Of a stretch of DNA of 64,000 bases, positions 24,048-32,980 are shown one piece after another. A model generated the notes under the pieces. That model was not told the DNA's origin and did no database searches. It saw only the letters and a program-made list of their open reading frames with translations. The translations under genes and the position numbers were made by a program. This stretch comes from Bacteroidaceae bacterium (GTDB lineage: Bacteria > Bacteroidota > Bacteroidia > Bacteroidales > Bacteroidaceae). Numbering within the stretch: position 1 is the stretch's first letter; each line of letters opens with the position of its first letter. The stretch covers positions 496,001 through 560,000 of the forward strand of contig JAFTXN010000002.1 in NCBI GenBank assembly GCA_017461605.1. The letters are read 5' to 3'.

Positions 24048-24110
24048 TGGCAGGCCTTGCCAAAAAAGTGGCAAGCACTGCCAAAAAACTGGCAAGGCCT
24101 GCCAGTTTTT
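24048..24110. repeat. Triplet array of 21-nt palindromic units, site 2 (GCC variant)
   Basis: Three units of exactly 21 bases at 24048, 24069 and 24090: TGGCAGGCCTTGCCA, TGGCAAGCACTGCCA and TGGCAAGGCCTGCCA, each with a 6-base A/T-rich spacer. Same architecture as sites 1, 3 and 4, but with TGGC/GCCA arms in place of CTGC/GCAG. Confidence 0.85.
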
Positions 24111-24231
24111 ACACAACGGGGTGTGATTTTCAGTGTTAGACTTGGCGAAAGAACCGGATGGGCGTTAATGGTCAGTGGATGGCACGCGGATGTTTGTTTG
24201 GACGTGTTATGTAGTTGGGATAGGGATATAA

Positions 24232-24276
24232 AACAAGAAGAGGGCGTACAAGGTGAATGTACGTCCTCTTCTTGTT
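24232..24276. terminator. Terminator downstream of panD
   Basis: Inverted repeat AACAAGAAGAGG-g-CGTACA / TGTACG-t-CCTCTTCTTGTT with a 7-base loop. It lies 80 bases beyond the panD stop and could serve both convergent transcripts. Confidence 0.75.
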
Positions 24277-24355
24277 ATGTCGGATGAGTGGCGAGGGATG
24301 GCTGTGTCGAGGATGGCCTTTTCTCGCAGCTCTGCTCGGTTCTGCAAGCAGAAAG

Positions 24356-24706
24356 TTATTTCGGCAGAGCGTTGTTCTCGTCAGGGAAAACCACTCGGGG
24401 CTTATGCGTACTTGCTTCTTCGGGTGTCATGAGCGCATAGGCCATGATGATGATTTCGTCGCCCACTTGGAACTTTCGGGCTGCTGCACCGTTGAGACAG
24501 ATGCAGCCGCTTCCGCGCTCGCCTCGGATGACGTAGGTCTCGATGCGCTCTCCGTTGCAGTTGTTGACCACATGCACGTGTTCGCCGGCCAGCAAGCCGG
24601 AAGCTTCCATCAGTGCTTCGTCTATGGTGATGCTTCCCATGTAGTGCAGGTTGGCTTCCGTCACATGGGCACAGTGTATTTTTGATTTCAATAGGCTGAG
24701 TTGCAT
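24356..24706 (-). CDS. panD: Aspartate 1-decarboxylase
   Basis: Pyruvoyl enzyme that makes beta-alanine from L-aspartate for pantothenate and CoA synthesis. The 116-residue proenzyme has the self-cleavage site Gly24-Ser25 in YMGSITID; Ser25 becomes the pyruvoyl group. [29 protein letters not shown] and [10 protein letters not shown] are conserved. It begins 3 bp after panC, which uses its product. panB is not in this window. Confidence 0.97.
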   Translation of the reverse strand: MQLSLLKSKIHCAHVTEANLHYMGSITIDEALMEASGLLAGEHVHVVNNCNGERIETYVIRGERGSGCICLNGAAARKFQVGDEIIIMAYALMTPEEASTHKPRVVFPDENNALPK

Positions 24707-24709
24707 GGC

Positions 24710-25564
24710 TTATGCTCTTTTGTAGGTGATGTTGTCGATGAGTCGCACGGGGCGTTGTCCGCAATATACGGTGATGCAACCGACGATGTGGTCGGTGTCT
24801 TCCCAACCGGAAACGGGTTGTAGCGTTTTGCCGTCCACAATTTCAAAATACTCCACTTCGAGTCCGGCGATGGCATTCAGGTGATCGACCACATAGTCGT
24901 GCGTTTCGCTGACGGTGTGTTGTCGGGCAAACTCCACGCTGCGGAAGAGGGTTTGCGAGATGTTGACGGCAGTGGCGCGCTCCTCGGGGGTGAGCAGCGT
25001 GTTGCGCGAGCTGAGAGCCAAACCGCTCTCTTCGCGAACGATGGGGCAGGGACAGATTTCGATGTCGTACTTCAGGTCGCTCACCATGGCGCGGATAACG
25101 GCAATCTGTTGGAAATCCTTCTCGCCGAAGTAGGCACGGTGAGGGCGCACCATGGCGAAGAGTTTGCTGACCACCTGGCAGACACCGTTGAAGTGGCCGG
25201 GGCGGCGCGGCCCTTCCATCACGCTGTCGATGGGAGGGTAGGAGAAGGTGCGAGTATCGGGCTCGGGATACATCTCCGTTGCGGTGGGTGCGAACACGAA
25301 GTCGGTTCCCAAGCTCTCAAGCAGAGCGCAGTCGGCCTCAAGTGTGCGTGGGTAGTTTTCCAAGTCCTTGGGGTCGTTGAACTGGGTGGGATTGACAAAA
25401 ACGCTCACCACGGTGATGTCGTTCTCTTTCACACTGCGCTGCACCAAAGAGGCGTGTCCCGGATGCAACGCACCCATTGTGGGCACAAATCCGATGCTCT
25501 TTCCGCTGTGGCGAAAAGCGTTCAGCTGCTCGTCAAGCTGCTTGACTGTTTTTATGACTTCCAT
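24710..25564 (-). CDS. panC: Pantothenate synthetase
   Basis: Joins pantoate and beta-alanine with ATP to give pantothenate. I start it at ATG 25564 ([14 protein letters not shown]), giving 284 residues, typical of PanC; an in-frame ATG 69 bp upstream adds a non-family extension. [16 protein letters not shown] holds the HxGH-type nucleotide-binding motif, and [19 protein letters not shown] and SSRNTLL are the other conserved blocks. Operon panC-panD on the minus strand, divergent from the glycogen-synthase-like gene at 25758, a gene neighbourhood seen in other Bacteroidales. Confidence 0.97.
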   Translation of the reverse strand: MEVIKTVKQLDEQLNAFRHSGKSIGFVPTMGALHPGHASLVQRSVKENDITVVSVFVNPTQFNDPKDLENYPRTLEADCALLESLGTDFVFAPTATEMYPEPDTRTFSYPPIDSVMEGPRRPGHFNGVCQVVSKLFAMVRPHRAYFGEKDFQQIAVIRAMVSDLKYDIEICPCPIVREESGLALSSRNTLLTPEERATAVNISQTLFRSVEFARQHTVSETHDYVVDHLNAIAGLEVEYFEIVDGKTLQPVSGWEDTDHIVGCITVYCGQRPVRLIDNITYKRA

Positions 25565-25729
25565 GTTATAGATACCTGTTTCGAGGGCAGGAACATTCCC
25601 GCCGAATTGGGGTGCAAAATAACCAAATTCCATGCAAACAGCGAAACATTGTGTAAAGGAAAAGACCTATTTTTAACAAATTGTGTCGCTTTCGGGCAGT
25701 TCTCCGTGTCCCATAACCGATTTTTTTTG

Positions 25730-25737
25730 TACCTTTG
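25730..25737 (+). promoter_or_regulatory. -7 promoter element of the glycogen-synthase-like gene
   Basis: TACCTTTG, preceded by a T-tract, 20 bases before ATG 25758. Confidence 0.55.
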
Positions 25738-25757
25738 CCGTGCAATTAGAAAGAAAA

Positions 25758-26594
25758 ATGGCAAAGAAAACTGCAAAGAAAGTACTCTTTATTACACAGG
25801 AGATTATTCCCTATGTGCCCGAGACAGTTATGTCTGTCGCCGGACGAAAACTGCCTCAGGCTGTGCAGGAACAAGGATGCGAAATCCGCACGTTCATGCC
25901 CCGTTGGGGAGGAATCAACGAGCGTCGCAATCAGCTCCACGAGGTGATTCGTCTCTCGGGAATGAACCTTATCATTGACGATACTGACCATCCGCTGATT
26001 ATCAAAGTAGCCTCCATACCGGCCGCGCGTATGCAGGTTTATTTCATCGACAACGACGATTATTTCCACCGCCGTCGGATGTTGAGTGACGACAATGGCG
26101 AAGAGTATGCAGACAATGCCGAACGCGCTGTGTTCTTTGCGCGTGGCGTGTTGGAGACCGTGAAGAAACTTCGTTGGTGTCCCGACATCATCCACTGTCA
26201 TGGCTGGATTTCGGCACTGGCTCCTATGTATATCAAGAGTGCTTATCGTGAAGATCCGCCCTTCGTGAACGCAAAGGTGGTGTTCTCGGCTTATAACGAA
26301 ATGCCGCAGACAGCTCCGCAGGCAAACTTTGCCGATTGCGTGAAATTCCGCGATGCTGATGCCGAACTGCTGAAGAGCACCGGTGTGGACCTGACGCAAC
26401 CGGATGCACTCGCCCGTCTGGCGATGGCTTTCTCGGACGGCTATGTTCCGGGCGAAGCCGGAGCGGATGCCACCCTGATGGCCTTGGCGCAGGAACGCGG
26501 ATTGCCTACCATGGATTGTGTGGTGCCGGGCGAAGCCGGTGTCGGCGAAGCTCTGGTTGATTTCTACGGAAAAGTGGCAGGCGATGAGGAGTAA
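25758..26594 (+). CDS. Short glycogen/starch-synthase-like protein (GT5 N-terminal domain)
   Basis: A 278-residue protein resembling the N-terminal half of GT5 glycogen synthases: VLFITQEIIPYVPET, then IRTFMPRWGGINERRNQLHEV, YADNAERAVFFARGVLE and PDIIHCHGWISALAPMYIK. The C-terminal GT-B domain that would bind the nucleotide sugar is missing; instead the end has GYVPGEAGADATLMALAQERG. The same short form occurs in other Bacteroidales next to panC/panD and a DUF4270 gene, so it is unlikely to be a broken gene. Whether it has transferase activity is open. ATG 25758 is chosen from homology and its promoter position. Confidence 0.8.
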   Translation: MAKKTAKKVLFITQEIIPYVPETVMSVAGRKLPQAVQEQGCEIRTFMPRWGGINERRNQLHEVIRLSGMNLIIDDTDHPLIIKVASIPAARMQVYFIDNDDYFHRRRMLSDDNGEEYADNAERAVFFARGVLETVKKLRWCPDIIHCHGWISALAPMYIKSAYREDPPFVNAKVVFSAYNEMPQTAPQANFADCVKFRDADAELLKSTGVDLTQPDALARLAMAFSDGYVPGEAGADATLMALAQERGLPTMDCVVPGEAGVGEALVDFYGKVAGDEE

Positions 26595-26651
26595 CACCTC
26601 GCACAAAGCACGAAGCAAACAAGCAAGAACTAACTTGAAAACACTAAGACT

Positions 26652-28145
26652 GTGAAACGTAATACTTTTTGCAAGTCTCTGAATTGGCTCGCTGTTGTTC
26701 TGACAGCCTTTTCTACGTTCTCATGTACGGAGGACACCGCTACCATCGGTGCAGAGATTATGCCTTCGCAGGACAACATTTCTGCTTCACAGGCTACCTA
26801 TCGCGTGTTGAGTCGCTCTGTGAAAATCGACTCGGTGTTGGCCAATACCAACGAATGCTATTTGGGAAGCGTGATCGACCCCGAGACACGAGCACGTACC
26901 ACTTGCGATTTTCTGGCACAATTCCACGTGATGGACAGCTATCTCTTCCCGAAAGAGGAAGTGATGTTGAAAGATGAAAACGGCAATATTGTGGCCGACT
27001 CATGCGACATACGTATTTATTTCGACGAGTATTATGGTGACTCGCTTGCGACGATGAAACTTTTGGTCCAGGAGTTGGACACCAATCGTGTGATGGAAGA
27101 AATGCGTTTGTACTATTCCAATTTGTCGCCCGACGATTATGTCAGCCCAACATCGGATGTACAGAAGAGTCTGACCTATACTGTGAGCGACCTGACTCGT
27201 GAGGATGGTGGCAACTCCTCCACCTATTATCGCAGTGTGGTGGTGCGTCTTCCGGCAAGCTATGGTACTTTCATTCTGAACAAGTACTACGAGCATCCGG
27301 AGTATTTCAAGAATTCCTACCACTTCATACATCATGTGTGTCCCGGTTTCTATTTCAAGACATCCGGAGGCGTAGGTTCTATGCTGAAGGTGCACGTGTC
27401 GGCACTGAATGTATACTTCAGGTATCAGGGAAAGACGGCAGCCGGCAACGACACCATAATGAACGGCATGCAGCGTATGGCAGCTACTGCCGAGGTGATA
27501 CAAAACACCCGTGTGGAGAACGTTTTGCCTGCCGAGATGCTGGACAGCGACAATGGGTATACATACGTGAAGACTCCCACCGGCATTTTCACCGAACTCA
27601 CGTTGCCGATGGATGAAATCGTGGGTGGCGAACACTATTCGGACTCTATCAACTGCGCATCCATGTCGCTGCGTCGATATAACAATGCCGAAAACACCGC
27701 ATACAGTTTGCAAGCACCGCCCAGCCTGTTGCTGGTTCGCTCGTCGGAGCTTTTCACCTTCTTCGAGCGCGAGCGTTTGTCCAACAGTAAGGACTCGTAT
27801 ATTTCTACGTTCAACGAGACTTATGGGGCATACACTTTTGAAAATATCTCGGCGCTCATTGCGTTGCTCCGCACAGAGCGTAACCAGGGTGCAGGTGTCC
27901 TGGATAGCGATTCGGAAGCAGTCCGCGTGGCCAAATGGCGCAAGTGGGAAGCCGAGCATCCCGATTGGAATAAAGTGATGCTCGTTCCGGTGACTACGAC
28001 CTATAGCACGTCGACCAATTCATACGGTTACAGCACTAAGACATTGCTGGGTGTGAAAAACGAAATGGGGCTGTACAGTGCCAAGCTCGAAGGCGGTTCT
28101 TCGGGATTTGACATTGAAGTGATTTATTCCCGTTTCAGTAAATAA
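26652..28145 (+). CDS. DUF4270-family lipoprotein
   Basis: A 497-residue predicted lipoprotein with lipobox TFSC (Cys about residue 25 in AFSTFSCTED). The mature N-terminus IGAEIMPSQDNIS and the following YRVLSRSVKIDSVLANTNECYLGSV are characteristic of DUF4270, a beta-rich Bacteroidota surface or periplasmic protein of unknown function. It follows the glycogen-synthase-like gene by 57 bp, in the conserved pair seen in this order. A long hairpin terminator follows. Confidence 0.85.
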   Translation: MKRNTFCKSLNWLAVVLTAFSTFSCTEDTATIGAEIMPSQDNISASQATYRVLSRSVKIDSVLANTNECYLGSVIDPETRARTTCDFLAQFHVMDSYLFPKEEVMLKDENGNIVADSCDIRIYFDEYYGDSLATMKLLVQELDTNRVMEEMRLYYSNLSPDDYVSPTSDVQKSLTYTVSDLTREDGGNSSTYYRSVVVRLPASYGTFILNKYYEHPEYFKNSYHFIHHVCPGFYFKTSGGVGSMLKVHVSALNVYFRYQGKTAAGNDTIMNGMQRMAATAEVIQNTRVENVLPAEMLDSDNGYTYVKTPTGIFTELTLPMDEIVGGEHYSDSINCASMSLRRYNNAENTAYSLQAPPSLLLVRSSELFTFFERERLSNSKDSYISTFNETYGAYTFENISALIALLRTERNQGAGVLDSDSEAVRVAKWRKWEAEHPDWNKVMLVPVTTTYSTSTNSYGYSTKTLLGVKNEMGLYSAKLEGGSSGFDIEVIYSRFSK

Positions 28146-28166
28146 GACGTTTCTCTTCACACACAC

Positions 28167-28238
28167 AACCGGTTTGTCAATATCTCAGCGTTAGGTCGGA
28201 AAGTTTCGATGCTCGTGTGATATGTTGACAAATCGGTT
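28167..28238 (+). terminator. Terminator after the DUF4270 gene
   Basis: Long inverted repeat: AACCGGTTTGTCAATAT pairs with ATATGTTGACAAATCGGTT (small bulges), followed by TCTTTTTACC. Confidence 0.7.
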
Positions 28239-28312
28239 TCTTTTTACCGCCAATGGGATGTAACATCACATCATTCGCAAAATAAAAACTCCTATACCTT
28301 ATATATATTTAT

Positions 28313-29122
28313 ATGAAAAGATACTTCCTCGTTCTGCTTACTGTTTTCTTCTTTGGTACAGCAATGGGGCAAAATTCATCGTTGGGGGAACAGAAGACAT
28401 TGCCGCGTTTCGTGAAGTCTGTCACCATCGGTGAGAATCGTTATGTGTTTCAATACAAAGACGCAACCACTCCTCAGGTAACAGCTATCACTTGCGTTAC
28501 GCCTTATGGCTCTTCCGATACCCGAATAGTCTATTGTGACACGTCTGCGGCCGAAGCACCGATTGCACTCATCCATCATGGAGGAACTGTCGATACGCTT
28601 CGTTACCGCTTAGGGCGTTGGGCGTATTCCTACTCCGACCCCATAGGGGATACATATACCGACGAGTATCTTGCGGAAGCCACTCCGGAGGGAGCGCAGA
28701 AGTTGCTCTATCGTTGGCGCACCTGTATCAACAGCGTGGATGTGAAGACCACCGAGGCTCATAAGTATAAGTATGTTCGCGGATGCCTGATGAGTGTGAG
28801 CGATGGCCGTTCGGAAATTCAATGGAAGTATGGCGGAAAGGCGGTGCTGCCTTGCACCATCGACTTGATACATTTTGTCACAGTCGGCTTCGTAGGCGGC
28901 AATTCTTTATATGCTGTTCCGCAGGTGCTCAACAACTTCCTGACAGAATATGTATCCGGTGCCCGATTGCCTATATCGGCAGTAGACAACAATGTGCGCG
29001 TCTCATTTTCATACAAAATGGACGATCGAGATTACGTACGCCGCATCCGAATGCGCGGACAGAGTTTCACGGGCGAAAACGACTTTGACGTGAAAGTCGA
29101 AGTGGAGTACATGAATTTCTGA
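28313..29122 (+). CDS. Exported beta-rich protein (DUF4595-like)
   Basis: A 269-residue protein with signal peptide MKRYFLVLLTVFFFGTAMGQ. The mature part is beta-rich with repeated short strands (YVFQYKDATTPQVTAI, DTLRYRLGRWAYSY, SEIQWKYGG, VSFSYKMDDRDYVRRI), suggesting the YD-repeat-like DUF4595 fold. The family call is tentative. No catalytic motif is visible. It stands alone between a terminator upstream (28238) and one downstream (29149-29180). Confidence 0.65.
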   Translation: MKRYFLVLLTVFFFGTAMGQNSSLGEQKTLPRFVKSVTIGENRYVFQYKDATTPQVTAITCVTPYGSSDTRIVYCDTSAAEAPIALIHHGGTVDTLRYRLGRWAYSYSDPIGDTYTDEYLAEATPEGAQKLLYRWRTCINSVDVKTTEAHKYKYVRGCLMSVSDGRSEIQWKYGGKAVLPCTIDLIHFVTVGFVGGNSLYAVPQVLNNFLTEYVSGARLPISAVDNNVRVSFSYKMDDRDYVRRIRMRGQSFTGENDFDVKVEVEYMNF

Positions 29123-29148
29123 TGCCCCAATGTCTATATACTAAAAAG

Positions 29149-29180
29149 AGAGGCGTGAAGCTTAACTGCTTCACGCCTCT
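29149..29180. terminator. Bidirectional terminator between exported protein and tRNA-Cys
   Basis: AGAGGCGTGAAGC (29149-29161) pairs with GCTTCACGCCTCT (29168-29180), with a 6-base loop, flanked by AAAA upstream and TTT downstream. It fits both convergent transcripts. Confidence 0.85.
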
Positions 29181-29186
29181 TTGGGG

Positions 29187-29257
29187 AGGTACCCAGCAGA
29201 TTCGAACTGCTGTACACGGTTTTGCAGACCGCTACCTAGCCACTCGGTCAGGGTACC
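29187..29257 (-). tRNA. tRNA-Cys (anticodon GCA)
   Basis: A 71-nt cloverleaf on the minus strand: acceptor GGTACCC (29257-29251) pairs with GGGTACC (29194-29188), discriminator T at 29187 as expected for tRNA-Cys. The anticodon loop CTGCAAA gives GCA, and the T arm is CAGCA-GTTCGAATC-TGCTG-like. CCA is not encoded. Confidence 0.96.
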
Positions 29258-29305
29258 GTTTTGTTTCGCATGCAAAGGTACGACAAAAAATGGAACTTCC
29301 AAACT

Positions 29306-29491
29306 TTAGTCCTCTTTTTTTGTCATTGTTCCGCTGCATCCGCAACAATTTCCACTGCAACCACAGCCACAATCGGGTGTGTTGCCGTTTTTTGACGCCA
29401 AACGGCGGTAAATGCGTAGGCCGATGTAAACAATGGCAAGTGCTACTATGATGGTGACGATGATGCTTTGTGTCATGGTGTCAGAGTTCAT
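29306..29491 (-). CDS. FeoB-associated-type Cys-rich membrane peptide
   Basis: A 61-residue single-pass membrane protein: transmembrane helix SIIVTIIVALAIVYIGLRIY, a basic stretch, and a Cys-rich tail CGCGCSGNCCGC. It resembles the FeoB-associated Cys-rich membrane proteins thought to handle iron, but no feoB is near. ATG 29491 overlaps the upstream gene's stop by 11 bp; ATG 29476 would avoid overlap and is equally possible. Confidence 0.7.
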   Translation of the reverse strand: MNSDTMTQSIIVTIIVALAIVYIGLRIYRRLASKNGNTPDCGCGCSGNCCGCSGTMTKKED

Positions 29492-30278
29492 GCAGTGCTG
29501 AAGGCACTGTGCGTCTTAATACGTTCAGTTGTGTTTTCTCCAGATCAATACCAGCTTGTTCCAAAGCAGTCGAGATTGTTTTTCTGGCCAATTCCGGATG
29601 ATTGTTCTCCTCGCTGAGGTGGCAGAGCCATACTTGTTTGGCTTCCGGGTTGAGGCACTCTGCCAGTGTCTCGGCGCACTCAGTGTTGCTGAGGTGCCCG
29701 CGTTCGCTCATGATACGCTTTTTGAGATATGCAGGATAAGGGCCTGTGGCCAGCATGGCGTCATCGTAGTTGGCTTCGAGCACAATGTGGTTAGCCTTGC
29801 GGAGTTGCTCTTTCATCGCATTGGTAACGTGTCCGGCGTCGGTGATGAGGCAGAATTGCAAGTCGCCCACAGTGATGAAGTAGCCCGAATTGGCCGAACT
29901 GTCGTGGGGGACATCGAATGGGGTAATGCTGAAAGGACCTACTTCAAAGGTCTTGGCAACTTCGGTGAAGCGTTTGTCTTCATCTTTCACCTTTTTAGAC
30001 ATGAAGTGGTTGCGCTGCATGCCGTTGTGTACGGCTTCCGAGGCATATACGGGCAGGTGGAATTCGTTGGAGAGTACACCAACGGCTTTCACATGGTCGG
30101 TATGATCGTGTGTAACAAGGATGGCATCGATTTTGGCCAAAGACAATCCATAGTCGCGAAAATGCTTCTTGAAGTGCCGGATGCCAATGCCCAAATCAAT
30201 CACAATGCCGTGTCCTTCGTGGCTTAGGTAGTAGCAATTTCCGCTACTACCGCTGCCGAAACAGATGAATTGTGTCAT
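29481..30278 (-). CDS. MBL-fold metallo-hydrolase (YycJ/WalJ type)
   Basis: A 265-residue cytoplasmic metallo-beta-lactamase-fold protein. The N-terminal CFGSGSSGNCYYL is typical of the YycJ/WalJ group. The metal-binding HxHxDH is THDHTDH near residue 57, with DAGH (near 168) and a later histidine completing the site. Members are nuclease-like enzymes linked to DNA repair; the substrate in Bacteroidales is not established. It overlaps the small Cys-rich gene downstream by 11 bp and follows the dipeptidase gene by 9 bp, suggesting one operon. Confidence 0.85.
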   Translation of the reverse strand: MTQFICFGSGSSGNCYYLSHEGHGIVIDLGIGIRHFKKHFRDYGLSLAKIDAILVTHDHTDHVKAVGVLSNEFHLPVYASEAVHNGMQRNHFMSKKVKDEDKRFTEVAKTFEVGPFSITPFDVPHDSSANSGYFITVGDLQFCLITDAGHVTNAMKEQLRKANHIVLEANYDDAMLATGPYPAYLKKRIMSERGHLSNTECAETLAECLNPEAKQVWLCHLSEENNHPELARKTISTALEQAGIDLEKTQLNVLRRTVPSALHEL

Positions 30279-30287
30279 AATTGTAGC

Positions 30288-31934
30288 TTAGTTGGCAGGA
30301 ACAAGATAGCGATTTCCGGTCTCGGTGGCAATGCGTTGGCGTTGTTGAGGACCAAATCCGGGACGTACGGGAGGTGCAGCCAACCCGTCAGGAGTGAGTG
30401 TGAACTTTCCGTCGCTCTCTCTCTTTACTACCATGTCGTTGTACTTCACGATGAGATATTCGCCCAGTTTTTTCCACTCGGCGAGCATATTTGTTGCACA
30501 ACGATGTGTGTATTGTTCCAGCATCTCTTTGGCCTTTGCCGGGTTTTCGTCGAAAAGCATTCGTGCAGCTTGTTCGATATCCGACTGCTTCACGATGTAT
30601 TCATTTTCCAATCGGTCGCGCACTTCACGCACGGAGGGGAACAGTTGGGTGTAACGCGGATACGTCATATTGGCCACCCAGTTGCACACCCAGAAAGCCG
30701 ACTTCCAAGAGAAGGTTACGTCGTTTGCCGTACCTTCGGCGTAGCATTCCGGAACTTGCTGTGTGCAGCAGTATACAGGTGTGTAAGCCACCATGTTGGG
30801 GTCGTCATTTCCAAACCAAAGCACACCGCCAATGGCATCGGGCATTCCTGAACGTACTTGCGCTACAACAGTGAAGCCTGCCTGCTGTGTGGAGATGGGG
30901 CGTTCGTTGAAATAAGTCTTGCCATCGTGCTCCCAAGTGAGGGGAGAGGGGCGATAGGGTGCATCATAGAGGCCAGCCCCTTCGTCCTGTGTGATGTCAA
31001 AAGGTGTACCCTCGTAGTGGTCGCGCATGGCGTTCATCACGTCGTGCAGGGACAGTTTCTGTTTGGGCTTGAAATAGAGTGGCATGGGAGCAGCTTGCCC
31101 GATGTGATATCCGGTGGCGTAGTCAAGGTATTGGTCCATGCCTTCTACCCAACGATTGAAGAAGCTCCAAACACGTGTCTCACAGAAGCGAATGGCTGAG
31201 AAATCGGCCGGTGCATATGATGAAGAGAATGAGAATTCGCTGTCTTTGCCTTTGAAAAATCCCTTTTTGCGGGCAAAGCTAATCACATCCTTGCTGTACA
31301 TCACATTTTCCTTATCGTGCAAGTCGAATTGGTGTATGCGACTGTGGTTGGCGTGAGCAGCGATGCAATCGTCGGGTATGCGCACGGCCACCCACACAGC
31401 CCCTTTGTTGCCGGAGCCTTTGCCAATCATCTCCATGATCCACACTTCGTTGGGGTCGGCAATCGAAAAACTCTCGCCGCTGCTGGCATAGCCGTATTCC
31501 TGTACGAGCGAGGTCATCACCTTGATGGCTTCTCGAGCAGTCTTGGCACGCTGTAATCCCAATGTCATGAGGCTCACATAGTCTATGATGCCGGCTGTGT
31601 CAATCAGCTCTTCGCGTCCTCCGAAAGTGGTTTCGGTAATAGCTACTTGGTATTCATTGATTTGGCCAATTACGCTGTATGTCTCTTCGGCTTCTGCAAT
31701 GTTGCCAAGATAGTGGTTGGTGTCTCCGTCAACGATGCGGCGAAGCGTGCCTTTGGGGTGTTTGGCTGCCGGGAAGTGCAGCAGACGTCCGTACATGCCG
31801 TAGCTGTCGGCGCTGTATGTGATGAAAGCCGAGCCATCGGTTGAGGCCTTCTTTCCCACCAAGATGCTGGTGCAAGCATCTGCAGTCGCCCATGCACCGA
31901 TGCACAGGGCGATGAATAATAATATGCGTTTCAT
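30288..31934 (-). CDS. Exported C69-family dipeptidase
   Basis: A 548-residue N-terminal-nucleophile peptidase of the PepD/C69 family. The signal peptide MKRILLFIALCIGAWATADA ends just before Cys21 in CTSILVGKKASTDGSAFI, the catalytic nucleophile exposed by cleavage. Downstream FGGREELIDTAGIIDYVSL, SFSIADPNEVWIMEMIGKGS and HANHSRIHQFDL match the family. It probably cleaves dipeptides in the periplasm. The gene lies between nadC (37 bp) and the MBL gene (9 bp), all minus strand. Confidence 0.9.
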   Translation of the reverse strand: MKRILLFIALCIGAWATADACTSILVGKKASTDGSAFITYSADSYGMYGRLLHFPAAKHPKGTLRRIVDGDTNHYLGNIAEAEETYSVIGQINEYQVAITETTFGGREELIDTAGIIDYVSLMTLGLQRAKTAREAIKVMTSLVQEYGYASSGESFSIADPNEVWIMEMIGKGSGNKGAVWVAVRIPDDCIAAHANHSRIHQFDLHDKENVMYSKDVISFARKKGFFKGKDSEFSFSSSYAPADFSAIRFCETRVWSFFNRWVEGMDQYLDYATGYHIGQAAPMPLYFKPKQKLSLHDVMNAMRDHYEGTPFDITQDEGAGLYDAPYRPSPLTWEHDGKTYFNERPISTQQAGFTVVAQVRSGMPDAIGGVLWFGNDDPNMVAYTPVYCCTQQVPECYAEGTANDVTFSWKSAFWVCNWVANMTYPRYTQLFPSVREVRDRLENEYIVKQSDIEQAARMLFDENPAKAKEMLEQYTHRCATNMLAEWKKLGEYLIVKYNDMVVKRESDGKFTLTPDGLAAPPVRPGFGPQQRQRIATETGNRYLVPAN

Positions 31935-31971
31935 TTTCTTTTGTCCTGATTTAGTGTTTGTGTATCAATAT

Positions 31972-32820
31972 TCAGCATGCCTTGAATGACATGTCAAGTC
32001 CCTTCACCGAGTGAGTGAGAGCACCCACCGAGATGAAGTCTACGCCACATTCGGCATAGTTGCGCAGCGTGTCGAATGTAATTCCGCCGCTACTTTCTGT
32101 CTCGAAGCGTCCACCAATCATCTCAACGGCCTTGCGAGTGTCGGCCACGGAGAAGTTGTCGAGCATGATGCGGTCGGCACCTCCGTGTTCCATCACCTGA
32201 CGTATCTCGTCGAATGTGCGGACTTCGATTTCAACTTTCAAGTTTAATCCTTTTTCTTTTTGGTAGGCTGCACAGCGGTCGAGAGCCTGACAAATTCCGC
32301 CGCAGAAATCCACGTGGTTGTCCTTGAGCAGAATCATATCGAACAAACCAATGCGATGGTTCACGCCGCCACCGATTTTCACAGCCTCTTTCTCCAACAT
32401 ACGCATGCCGGGGGTGGTTTTGCGAGTGTCGAGCACGCGCGTATTGGTGCCTTCAAGTTGTTTTACATAACGAGCTGTCATGGTGGCGATACCACTCATG
32501 CGTTGCATGATGTTGAGCATCAGGCGCTCTGTCTGCAACAAGCTGCGTACGCGTCCTGTTACGATCATTGCCACATCACCCGGCTGCACATGTGTACCGT
32601 CTTCGATGAATACTTCCACCTGCATGTCGGGGTCGAAACGGCGGAACACTTCCTTGGCAATGCGGATGCCGGCCAAAATTCCGGTTTCCTTGATAAGGAG
32701 TTTCGATTTGCCCATGGCATCTTCAGGGATGCAACAGAGTGTGGTGTGGTCGCCGTCGCCGATATCTTCAGAGAACGACAAGTCGATAAGCTTTTCGTTA
32801 AGTTCGTCTACAGTATACAT
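31972..32820 (-). CDS. nadC: Nicotinate-nucleotide pyrophosphorylase (quinolinate phosphoribosyltransferase)
   Basis: Converts quinolinate and PRPP into nicotinate mononucleotide in de novo NAD synthesis. Start ATG 32820 (MYTVDELNEKLIDL) gives 282 residues, the usual length; an upstream ATG at 32877 adds a Lys-rich non-family stretch. GDGDHTTLCCIPEDA, LNIMQRMSGIATMT, LDTRKTTPGMRMLEKEAVKIGGG and HRIGLFDMILLKDNH are conserved; the last holds PRPP and quinolinate ligands. The promoter is at 32919-32926 (minus). Confidence 0.97.
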   Translation of the reverse strand: MYTVDELNEKLIDLSFSEDIGDGDHTTLCCIPEDAMGKSKLLIKETGILAGIRIAKEVFRRFDPDMQVEVFIEDGTHVQPGDVAMIVTGRVRSLLQTERLMLNIMQRMSGIATMTARYVKQLEGTNTRVLDTRKTTPGMRMLEKEAVKIGGGVNHRIGLFDMILLKDNHVDFCGGICQALDRCAAYQKEKGLNLKVEIEVRTFDEIRQVMEHGGADRIMLDNFSVADTRKAVEMIGGRFETESSGGITFDTLRNYAECGVDFISVGALTHSVKGLDMSFKAC

Positions 32821-32918
32821 AATTTTCTTTTTTTGAATTTCAGATTTTAGGAAGTCGCTGCCACGAGTCTGCTCCATGTTGAGGGGGTTGCGTGGGCAAT
32901 GCGCATTTCTTTGCGAAG

Positions 32919-32926
32919 CAAATATA
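32919..32926 (-). promoter_or_regulatory. -7 promoter element of nadC operon
   Basis: TATATTTG on the minus strand, about 100 bases before ATG 32820. Confidence 0.5.
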
Positions 32927-32980
32927 ATGCTTTTCGCCCATATATTGTCATTGTAAGCCCGATTTTGCTATCTTCGCCGC

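Larger units (their letters stand above)
23889..24355. other. Intergenic region with two terminators and a repeat array
   Basis: 467 bases between the convergent TonB-receptor and panD genes. It holds a terminator for the receptor (23983-24021), the second 21-nt triplet array (24048-24110) and a terminator near panD (24232-24276). I see no gene in it. Confidence 0.75.
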
